This document shows positions 1 through 5,222 of a DNA stretch of 5,222 nucleotides, piece after piece. Source of the stretch: Mollicutes bacterium (GTDB lineage Bacteria; Bacillota_I; Bacilli_A; Izemoplasmatales; Izemoplasmataceae); the NCBI GenBank assembly GCA_003551405.1, contig PUMO01000180.1, positions 1-5,222 on the forward strand, in the 5' to 3' direction. Below the pieces are notes generated by a model. That model had not been told where the DNA came from, ran no database searches, and was given only the letters and a program-made list of their open reading frames with translations. The translations under genes and the position numbers were made by a program. Position 1 is the first letter of the stretch. Each line of letters begins with the position of its first letter.

Positions 1-524
1 TGCTTGTAACGCTCTTGTTCTGAGCGTTTTTGACGTGCTAAATTTTCTTTTTGTGTTCCCGCAGACGCTTTAAACTGTTCTTGTAGGTCATCAAGTTTCT
101 TTTGATAGGCACTATCCAATTGGCTAAGTTTTTCATCGCGCTCCTGTTTCACGTTTTCTGCGCGCTTTTTCCATTCGCCGCTTTCGGATTTACCCTCTTC
201 TTTAATTTTTTGTTTGGCTTTTTCAATTTGAGTGTCAAAAGCTTTTGCTTTTTCCTTGTATTCAGCGTATACGTCTTTTTTCTTATTGCGTTTCTCTTTA
301 ATAAGTGTGCGACGTGCATCCTTAATGGCTTGATTCAGTTCACGTAATTTTTCCTTGCGTGCATTTTTAAGCTCAACAATTTTGTCATTTTCGCCATTTT
401 CTTTGTGTTTCTTAAGCTGCTCACGATATTTACGTCGTTCACTGCGTTTTGCATCTTTAGCATCAAAATAGTCGTTATAGAATTGACGTATGCGACGCTT
501 GTATTCTTTTTTGCGGTGATCCCC
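1..524 (-). other. Predicted coiled-coil insert inside the OppD ATPase domain
   Basis: This covers codons about 124 to 297 of oppD. The encoded stretch is dominated by Lys, Glu, Arg, Gln and Asp with scattered Leu/Ile/Ala, and has almost no Pro; short Gly/Ser breaks occur near residues 171 and 234-239. That pattern fits long charged helices or a coiled coil. By position it sits in the helical subdomain between Q-loop and ABC signature. It stays in one open frame without a stop, so it is an insertion and not a frameshifted remnant. From memory, enlarged Opp ATPases are annotated in mycoplasmas, but I cannot compare sequences here. The role is unknown; the far end lies outside the window. Confidence 0.7.
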
Positions 525-893
525 ATTAATAAGCATACCTTCAGTAATTTGTTTACCAATACGCATGATTGGGTTAAGGGAGCTCATCGGGTCTTGGAAA
601 ATCATACCAATTCTGTCACCACGGATGGTATGGAAGACTTCTTCTTCAATGCGAGTAAGGTCTTGACCATCATACATGATTTTTCCTTCATCAATGACTG
701 CGTTACCAGCCAAGATACCCATGATTGCACGTGACGTAACAGATTTACCTGAACCAGATTCACCAACAATCGCTAACGTTTCCTTTTCATACAAGTTAAA
801 ATCAACGCCGCGAACCGCTCGAACCATTCCTTGAGTCGTCCAGAATGATATTCTTAAATCTTTTACTTCGATTTTAATGTTTTGATTAGCCAT
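1..893 (-). CDS. oppD: Peptide ABC transporter ATP-binding protein OppD (partial, N-terminal 297 codons, large charged insert)
   Basis: This is the cytoplasmic ATPase of the peptide importer, expected to pair with OppF and drive transport through OppB/OppC. The gene is open from the ATG at 893 to the left edge with no stop, so its C-terminus is missing. Visible landmarks are the Walker A loop GESGSGKS (residues 44-51) and the Q-loop in MIFQDPMSSLNP (Q100), both typical of the OppD/DppD family. In known OppD proteins the ABC signature comes roughly 55-60 residues after the Q-loop glutamine. Here a Lys/Glu/Arg-rich, mostly helical-looking stretch with few hydrophobics runs from about residue 124 to at least 297, and neither the signature nor Walker B has been reached. 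The start is well supported: it overlaps the oppC stop by one base (TAATG) and follows a strong Shine-Dalgarno site. No cysteine is present in the visible part. Family assignment is firm; OppD rather than DppD or AppD is by synteny only, and whether the complete protein is intact cannot be seen. Confidence 0.93.
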   Translation of the reverse strand, partial: MANQNIKIEVKDLRISFWTTQGMVRAVRGVDFNLYEKETLAIVGESGSGKSVTSRAIMGILAGNAVIDEGKIMYDGQDLTRIEEEVFHTIRGDRIGMIFQDPMSSLNPIMRIGKQITEGMLINGDHRKKEYKRRIRQFYNDYFDAKDAKRSERRKYREQLKKHKENGENDKIVELKNARKEKLRELNQAIKDARRTLIKEKRNKKKDVYAEYKEKAKAFDTQIEKAKQKIKEEGKSESGEWKKRAENVKQERDEKLSQLDSAYQKKLDDLQEQFKASAGTQKENLARQKRSEQERYK

Positions 894-2848
894 TATTCAC
901 TCCCCCTTAAGGTTGGGTTAAAGGCATCGCGTAACGCGTTACCGAACATGTTGAACGTAATCATGAGGATAGAGACGATAATCGCTGGCGCAATGGTAAG
1001 GTGTGGGTTATATACCAATTCAGAACGCCCATCAGCTAAGAGGACACCGATTGATACACCCGACAATTCAAAACCAAAGATATTGAATGTTTGGCCATGT
1101 CCGATACCAAACCCGAGGAATGAAATCGTAGACTCTGCAAAAATAACTTGTGGAATCATCAAGATTGAAGCGGTAATAATGGTTCCGATGCCGTTAGGCA
1201 GAATGTGTCTGAAAATCAAACGAGAGTCCTTGGCACCCAAAGTCCTTGAGGCAAGTACATATTCTCGTCCCTTGTACCGGTAAAACTGAGTCCTTGTTGT
1301 TGAAGAAACACTAACCCACCCTGAAAGGGTAAGAACGATAACAAGACTCCAAAGACTAGCACCGAGCCACGCTGTAGCAAGGGCAAGCGTCAATAGCCAA
1401 GGGATACGACTGATCACTTCTGTGAAACGTTCCATACCGATATCGACTTTACCGCCGTAATAACCGGAAATGGAACCGTAAATGATACCAATGGTAATAT
1501 TAATGGTACCTACAAGAAGACCAACTAGTAGTGAAGTACGGAGTGCAAGCCAAGTTAAGGCGAACAAGTCATGACCACTACGTGTGGTTCCAAATAGGAA
1601 ATACGGGATATCATCATAACCCATATACTGGGCATAGTTCAGTTCCAAGCGGAAGTTAAAGTACGTTTCCCCATCTCTTTCAATGGGTGAACTGACGTCA
1701 TATATATTGTTAATTGGACATGAATCTTCAAACTCCATGCCAATCAGTTGTTGTGCATCATCATAATCTACATTGTCAAAATCAATATCAATACCGTCAA
1801 GTGAACATAGATCTTGATTTTCTTCAAGCAATTGATACGTGTCACGCGCAGAATAGGCACCAGGATCTCTGACACCCATGGCTTCAGAATAGACATCATA
1901 ATCAAATGACGAAACAATTTGTTCACCATTCGCACGACGGAAGTTACCGGTTGATGCGGGCGCACTTAGTTGATATTGTGCAAGGTCAAAACCACTAGCG
2001 CTATAAAAAGGCTCTTCTTCGCCATTTTCATATATCGAGACACTGTTAAGTGCAATGTTAACACGAGGGATTTCAGCTACAATTTCAAACTGGATTGGAG
2101 AAGAAAATTCATCAATATCTTCATCGAGATCCAATTCATCAAGCGCCTCAAAAACATCAAAAGATACAACGCCTTCTTCATCAAATGACGCAAACTGACG
2201 CCAATCTTCATCGTCTTCATCACCAAGGTTCAGTTCAACATTCAAAAGCGTGCCATCGATTAAAATGTTCTCAATATCAAATTCAATGACTGGTTGATCG
2301 TCGCGAACAAAATCAAACGTTTCATCACTCATGACCGATGTTTCTGTGTCTTGGCCACGCAAACCAATGATGTTTTGCCCGCCAACACATGATTCACTGG
2401 TGCGTGAGGTACATACTGAAGTGGTGTTCGTAAGGCTATCCTCAACGACAAATTCACGGTCAAAGCCAGCAGGAATGCCGAGTCCGTCTTCGTCAATTGT
2501 TTCTAAATCAACGGTTCTATCGCTGTATGATCTAGTCCCATCAACAAAACCAAAGTGTTCAACAATTGGGACACGTGGTGGCAGAGCAGCCACTGCTGGT
2601 TCTTGAGATGTAAAGTTTTTTGTGGTCAATATCGGAACCAAAATTGAGCTGGTAATAAGTGCAAACAAAATAATTGTTGCAACAACATTTGCACGGTTTT
2701 TAGCAAACCGTGTCATGGCATCTTTAAAATAACCAACAGGTTTGGTTTCAAATTTCTTATCAAAAATTTTCTCATCGCGTTGAACAAACTCAAACTCTGA
2801 TTGGTTGATATCTTGTTGTACTTTAGTATCTTGCTCTTTGTCAATCAT
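893..2848 (-). CDS. oppC: Peptide ABC transporter permease OppC with a large extracytoplasmic insert
   Basis: This is one of the two integral membrane subunits of the importer. The 651-residue protein has a cytoplasmic N-terminus, a first membrane segment at about 54-74, and then a very acidic region at about 78-414. The conventional permease part begins at PYFLFGTTRSGHDLF (415-429), which matches the family motif just before TM2 (HPLGTDxxGRD type). Further membrane segments fall near 434-460, 484-513, 552-575 and 617-636. The EAA-type loop that contacts the ATPase is REYVLASRTLGAKDSRLIF (528-546), followed by RHILPN (547-552). OppC proteins are usually about 300 residues, so the difference is nearly all the insert between TM1 and TM2. 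Cysteines occur only at 146, 154, 348 and 377, all in the insert. The start shares ATGA with the oppB stop and has a G-run (2856-2860) seven bases upstream; the stop overlaps the oppD start. The permease call is firm; OppC versus DppC/AppC rests on context. Confidence 0.95.
   Translation of the reverse strand: MIDKEQDTKVQQDINQSEFEFVQRDEKIFDKKFETKPVGYFKDAMTRFAKNRANVVATIILFALITSSILVPILTTKNFTSQEPAVAALPPRVPIVEHFGFVDGTRSYSDRTVDLETIDEDGLGIPAGFDREFVVEDSLTNTTSVCTSRTSESCVGGQNIIGLRGQDTETSVMSDETFDFVRDDQPVIEFDIENILIDGTLLNVELNLGDEDDEDWRQFASFDEEGVVSFDVFEALDELDLDEDIDEFSSPIQFEIVAEIPRVNIALNSVSIYENGEEEPFYSASGFDLAQYQLSAPASTGNFRRANGEQIVSSFDYDVYSEAMGVRDPGAYSARDTYQLLEENQDLCSLDGIDIDFDNVDYDDAQQLIGMEFEDSCPINNIYDVSSPIERDGETYFNFRLELNYAQYMGYDDIPYFLFGTTRSGHDLFALTWLALRTSLLVGLLVGTINITIGIIYGSISGYYGGKVDIGMERFTEVISRIPWLLTLALATAWLGASLWSLVIVLTLSGWVSVSSTTRTQFYRYKGREYVLASRTLGAKDSRLIFRHILPNGIGTIITASILMIPQVIFAESTISFLGFGIGHGQTFNIFGFELSGVSIGVLLADGRSELVYNPHLTIAPAIIVSILMITFNMFGNALRDAFNPTLRGSE
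900..908 (-). promoter_or_regulatory. Strong Shine-Dalgarno site for oppD
   Basis: AAGGGGGAG on the minus strand lies six bases before the oppD ATG at 893, inside the last codons of oppC. It fixes the oppD start and, with the one-base stop/start overlap, supports coupled translation of oppC and oppD. Confidence 0.8.
1607..2617 (-). other. Acidic extracytoplasmic domain inserted in OppC
   Basis: These are codons about 78-414 of oppC, between TM1 and the motif before TM2. By the topology of the family this loop faces outside. It is rich in Asp and Glu (for example DEDDEDW at 211-217), with alternating hydrophobic residues suggesting beta strands, and holds two cysteine pairs (146/154 and 348/377). 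I do not recognise its fold. Its position next to the docking face for the binding protein suggests a role in contacting OppA or the cell envelope, but this is inference. Confidence 0.75.
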
Positions 2849-3915
2849 TTTTTAGCCCCCATTCTAATACGTGGGTCAACCAAACCATACGTTAAGTCTA
2901 CGATTAGTATCGCAAATAGACCAATAACGGTATAAAAAGCAAGGGTGACAAGCACTAAATTGTGATCATAGTTATTAGGTGTCATGGCATCAAGTAAGAC
3001 ACGACCAGTGCCTGGAATACCATAAATTTGCTCAATAACAACAGAACCACTAAGCAACCCTACAAAAGAGAAAATGATGAAGGGGACAAGTGGGACCATT
3101 GAGTTACGCATTGCATGGCGAACGACAGACTGTGGTCTTGTAAGTCCTTTGGTGCGTGCAAGCAATAAGAAGTCAGAGGTAAGAACTTCCGTGAGCTCTG
3201 CACGTGTTAGACGTGTCAATCCTGCAACAGTGTTAAGGGATAAACCCAATACCGGTAGGATAAACGCAAGATAACGCGTTGTCCCCCGCACTGTTGCAGC
3301 TGGGAACGCAGTATCCAACCACCCCAGTTGGTAGCCGAAAATAAATAAGAAGAACGTCATAACAACAAACAATGGTAGTGATAAGAAAACCATAATGAAT
3401 ATTTGAATCAAGTTGTCAACCAGGCTATTCTTCTTTAGCGCCGCTAAAATGCCTATTCCGAACCCGGCCGGAATGTAAAAGGCAAGGGCAATTAAGTTAA
3501 GCTGTGCGGTTACGGGAATACGGTTTGCCAAAATGGAAAAGGCATCCACATTAACACGGACACGTGTAGAAGTTCCCCAGTTAAATTCAGTCAATACGTT
3601 GGTGAGCCAATTGCGATAAGACTCACCCACAGGGACAGGTTCGAACACTTCCAAACGGTCGTCATCATCCACGACAAAAGCATTATCGTGTAGATCGGCC
3701 TCTTCACTGCGGATTGCCTCCATTTCGTCAGCATCAGTCACAACCCGTCTAGACATAAATCCGTCGCGGACTTGTTGTGCATACCAAATTTCACGTTGGT
3801 CTTCATCTGCAGGAGGATATTGAGGTGCTAAATTTAGAAGTACGAACGTCAAAGACAAAATGACAAATAGAATGATAAACACCCATAATGTCCGTACTAG
3901 GATATATTTAGCCAT
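2845..3915 (-). CDS. oppB: Peptide ABC transporter permease OppB
   Basis: This is the partner membrane subunit that forms the translocation pore with OppC. The 356-residue protein has TM1 at about 9-29, an outer loop to about 136, then membrane segments near 138-160, 168-195, 217-235, 273-297 and 319-341. Family hallmarks are the segment before TM2 (FNWGTS at 111-116 and ILANRIPVTAQL at 128-139), the EAA-type loop at about 240-275 including LLARTKGLTRPQSVVRHAMRN (split here as LLARTKG, 251-257, and RHAMRN, 266-271), and the ending GLVDPRIR (344-351). Usual length is about 306; the excess is an acidic stretch in the first outer loop (about 31-95). The ATG at 3915 is chosen because the hydrophobic TM1 starts immediately after it; upstream is a weak ribosome site (GTAGG, 3923-3927). 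The stop is TGA inside the ATGA overlap with oppC, indicating coupled translation. No cysteines. Lies 256 bases downstream of oppA, with its own possible promoter. Confidence 0.95.
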   Translation of the reverse strand: MAKYILVRTLWVFIILFVILSLTFVLLNLAPQYPPADEDQREIWYAQQVRDGFMSRRVVTDADEMEAIRSEEADLHDNAFVVDDDDRLEVFEPVPVGESYRNWLTNVLTEFNWGTSTRVRVNVDAFSILANRIPVTAQLNLIALAFYIPAGFGIGILAALKKNSLVDNLIQIFIMVFLSLPLFVVMTFFLFIFGYQLGWLDTAFPAATVRGTTRYLAFILPVLGLSLNTVAGLTRLTRAELTEVLTSDFLLLARTKGLTRPQSVVRHAMRNSMVPLVPFIIFSFVGLLSGSVVIEQIYGIPGTGRVLLDAMTPNNYDHNLVLVTLAFYTVIGLFAILIVDLTYGLVDPRIRMGAKK

Positions 3916-3922
3916 GAAATCG

Positions 3923-3931
3923 CCTACTTTC
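3923..3931 (-). promoter_or_regulatory. Weak ribosome binding site for oppB
   Basis: GAAAGTAGG lies seven bases upstream of the oppB ATG on the minus strand. It matches the Shine-Dalgarno consensus only partly. It supports the chosen start, which is also backed by the first membrane segment beginning at about residue 9. Confidence 0.5.
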
Positions 3932-3995
3932 TTAAAAAAGATTAATAATTTTCGGTAGACATTCGTTTAAAATCTTTGATGGATTAGTGAACGTT

Positions 3996-4023
3996 TCTAT
4001 AGATAATTCATCAAATATTTCAA
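3996..4023 (-). promoter_or_regulatory. Candidate sigma-A-type promoter for oppBCD
   Basis: On the minus strand TTGAAA (4023-4018) and TATAGA (4001-3996) are separated by 16 bases. The first hexamer matches five of six consensus bases and the second four of six. It lies downstream of the post-oppA hairpin and about 80 bases before the oppB start, where a second promoter would be useful. The surrounding DNA is AT-rich, so chance matches are easy; this is a prediction by eye. Confidence 0.4.
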
Positions 4024-4095
4024 ACCAATTCAACCTTTATGCAAAAAAAATTAGTGATGCATATTTAGCTTACTTTTAAGCTCAAAATACTTTTA

Positions 4096-4144
4096 TAACA
4101 ACACGCAAACCATCTAGGGGTTCCTAGATGGTTTGCAGTTGTTA
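4096..4144 (-). terminator. Strong hairpin after oppA, probable terminator or processing/stabilising element
   Basis: A perfect 14-base-pair stem (GCAAACCATCTAGG at 4105-4118 with CCTAGATGGTTTGC at 4123-4136) closes a four-base loop. After a small bulge (4103-4104 opposite 4137) the stem extends by seven more pairs (4096-4102 with 4138-4144). It starts 27 bases after the oppA stop. On the minus strand the DNA after the inner stem is T-rich (TTGTTATAAAAGTATTTT) but lacks an unbroken T tract, so termination may be incomplete. Such hairpins between binding-protein and permease genes are known to lower downstream expression or protect the upstream mRNA. Confidence 0.75.
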
Positions 4145-4171
4145 CATTAAGATAACCTTATGTAATCTAAC

Positions 4172-5222
4172 TTATTCTGCGCCTGATTCGCGTCCATTAA
4201 CCATTTCCACTTCACCAACAAGGGCTTCGAAAATGCCGTCGAATGACCAAAGTTCAGTCACTTCTTCGCCGTCCATTTCGTACGTGACTTCTATGTCAGG
4301 CTGTGATGTGTCAATACCAAAGTTAAGGGTGAATCCACCACGGTTGTCACTTGAGAATACGTCTAGGAAGCTTGCTGCATCAAGTGTTGAACCAGCGATA
4401 CCACCGATGGAAAGGTCAAATTCACCAACCATCATGTAGTCAAAGTAAATTGCTGGGAAATCTTGTGATGTTGCGGTAACATCGAAATCAATGTCGTAAC
4501 CTTCATGGCCGAACTCATCATTGATTTGTTCAGCAATGTAAGCACCCATTTGTTCCTGAGTTGCAGATCCTGAGAAGAAGAATACGTCCATTTCAATGGT
4601 GTCGCCTTCTTCATAGAATCCATCGGCGACCGCTTCTTCAATGGCGTCTTCTACAAGGTCACGTGCTAAGTCAAGGTTATATCCGTATGTATCTGGAGAT
4701 AATCCTTCGCCGACTGTTTCACCTTCAGGTGTGTTACGGAATGCAAGACCGCTACCTGCAGGGTCAACGACGTATGCTTCGCTGAAGAGATACATATTCG
4801 GTGTGGATGTAATCATAACGTCACGCGCTAAGTATTCACGGTCAAGCCCAAAGTAGAGTGCTTGTTTGAACGAGTCGTAACCTAAGATAGGTTCTGGTGT
4901 ATAATCGCTGCCTGGGAATTGTTCTTCTTGACCTTCAGGCGTTTGGGTACCATTAATCATTAAACGGAACGTTGTCGCACCTGGAATAAAGTGAATTTGT
5001 TCATGATCTGAATAATCTTCATAACTTTCACCTGGCACGGCTGCTGCGTCCAAGTTACCTTCTAGGAATTCTTGGAAGCGTACGTCGTTACCGTCGATGA
5101 CACGCACAATTCGGTGGGTGAAATCATGGCGATCAGGATCGTGGAAGTTTTCGTTTTCGCTGAAACGAAGCACTACGTCATCTTCCCAATAATCGAGCAC
5201 GAACGGTCCGTGTGCCGCAACA
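4172..5222 (-). CDS. oppA: Peptide ABC transporter substrate-binding protein OppA (partial, C-terminal 349 residues)
   Basis: This is the extracytoplasmic solute-binding protein (SBP family 5) that delivers peptides or similar ligands to OppB/OppC. The reading frame is open to the right edge, so the N-terminus with the expected signal peptide and lipoprotein cysteine is outside the window. Family features seen, numbered from the first complete codon: GPFVLDYWEDD near residues 5-15; FKQALYFGLDREYLA near 119-133 (the conserved region where family members have a RxAlxxaiDR pattern); YNLDLARDLVEDA near 181-193 (the usual AkxLLxeAG region); and a C-terminal lobe ending in WSFDGIFEALVGEV shortly before the TAA stop at 4172-4174. 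Typical members are about 540-600 residues, so a little over half is seen. The visible part is strongly acidic and lacks cysteine. A GTG at 5200 is an internal valine, not the start, because the conserved GPF motif lies upstream of it in frame. Ligand cannot be inferred. Confidence 0.93.
   Translation of the reverse strand, partial: VAAHGPFVLDYWEDDVVLRFSENENFHDPDRHDFTHRIVRVIDGNDVRFQEFLEGNLDAAAVPGESYEDYSDHEQIHFIPGATTFRLMINGTQTPEGQEEQFPGSDYTPEPILGYDSFKQALYFGLDREYLARDVMITSTPNMYLFSEAYVVDPAGSGLAFRNTPEGETVGEGLSPDTYGYNLDLARDLVEDAIEEAVADGFYEEGDTIEMDVFFFSGSATQEQMGAYIAEQINDEFGHEGYDIDFDVTATSQDFPAIYFDYMMVGEFDLSIGGIAGSTLDAASFLDVFSSDNRGGFTLNFGIDTSQPDIEVTYEMDGEEVTELWSFDGIFEALVGEVEMVNGRESGAE

Larger units (their letters stand above)
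3916..4171 (-). other. oppA-oppB intergenic region
   Basis: This 256-base gap separates the oppA stop from the oppB start. It is AT-rich and I see no coding region in it. In transcription order it holds a strong hairpin just after oppA, an AT-rich stretch with an eight-base T run (minus strand, complement of 4042-4049), a plausible promoter, and a weak ribosome site for oppB. The arrangement fits partial termination after oppA plus separate initiation for oppBCD. Confidence 0.7.

Noticed and set aside
102..347. Phe/Leu-rich plus-strand open frame of 81 codons, membrane-protein-like
   Set aside because: It is antisense to the Lys/Glu-rich oppD insert; AAA and GAA codons read backwards give Phe-rich frames. 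No ribosome site or family resemblance.
1..524. Possibility that the oppD insert is a frameshift artefact or an inserted mobile element
   Set aside because: The frame is continuous from the Q-loop to the edge with a coherent charged helical composition, and no inverted repeats or transposase-like sequence are seen.
335..559. Minus-strand frame of 74 codons inside oppD
   Set aside because: It is a different frame of the oppD region; the continuous oppD frame with Walker A and Q-loop explains this DNA.
882..1283. Plus-strand open frame of 133 codons opposite the end of oppC
   Set aside because: It lies entirely against conserved permease coding sequence and the oppD start, and its product looks like nothing recognisable.
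4067..4082. Small inverted repeat AGCTTA/TAAGCT with a four-base loop
   Set aside because: Only six AT-rich pairs and no T tract directly after it; likely chance in AT-rich intergenic DNA.
4128..4439. Plus-strand open frame of 103 codons starting in the hairpin
   Set aside because: It runs antisense to the conserved C-terminal part of oppA and lacks a ribosome site.
4172..5200. GTG at 5200 as the start of a short binding protein
   Set aside because: The frame stays open upstream to the window edge and encodes the family-typical GPF segment before the GTG, so the gene is simply cut by the edge.

Overview
The window carries one leftward (minus-strand) gene cluster for an oligopeptide/dipeptide-type ABC importer (peptide/nickel/opine family, Opp/Dpp/App). 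In transcription order it holds the C-terminal part of the substrate-binding protein oppA (cut by the right edge), a 256-base gap with a strong hairpin and a possible promoter, then oppB and oppC (membrane permeases) and the first 297 codons of oppD (ATPase, cut by the left edge). An oppF would be expected further left but is outside the window. I see no plus-strand gene, RNA gene, mobile element or CRISPR array.

The genes should work together in the usual way. OppA captures a peptide or peptide-like ligand outside the membrane, OppB and OppC form the channel, and OppD (normally with OppF) hydrolyses ATP inside the cell. oppB, oppC and oppD are translationally coupled: the oppB stop and oppC start share an ATGA, and the oppC stop and oppD start share one base (TAATG). 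oppA is set apart by the hairpin, which would let the binding protein be made in excess over the membrane complex.

The core motifs are conventional but three subunits are enlarged. OppC is 651 residues, about twice the usual length, because of an acidic domain of over 300 residues between its first and second membrane segments. OppB has a smaller acidic insert in the equivalent outer loop. OppD has a Lys/Glu/Arg-rich, probably coiled-coil insert of at least about 170 residues after the Q-loop, where the ABC signature should follow within about 60 residues. The only four cysteines in all the visible protein sequence lie in the OppC outer domain.

Organism: probably a Gram-positive-type (Firmicutes/Bacilli) or mollicute-related lineage, from the oppABCD order, Shine-Dalgarno sites, moderate-to-low GC (about 40% by eye) and the style of the enlarged Opp subunits. 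Use of TGA as the oppB stop, together with TGG tryptophans, argues for the standard code and so against Mycoplasma/Spiroplasma. The strongly acidic exposed regions might hint at a marine or saline habitat, but that is a guess. I see an unusual elaboration of a known transporter, not a clearly new system.
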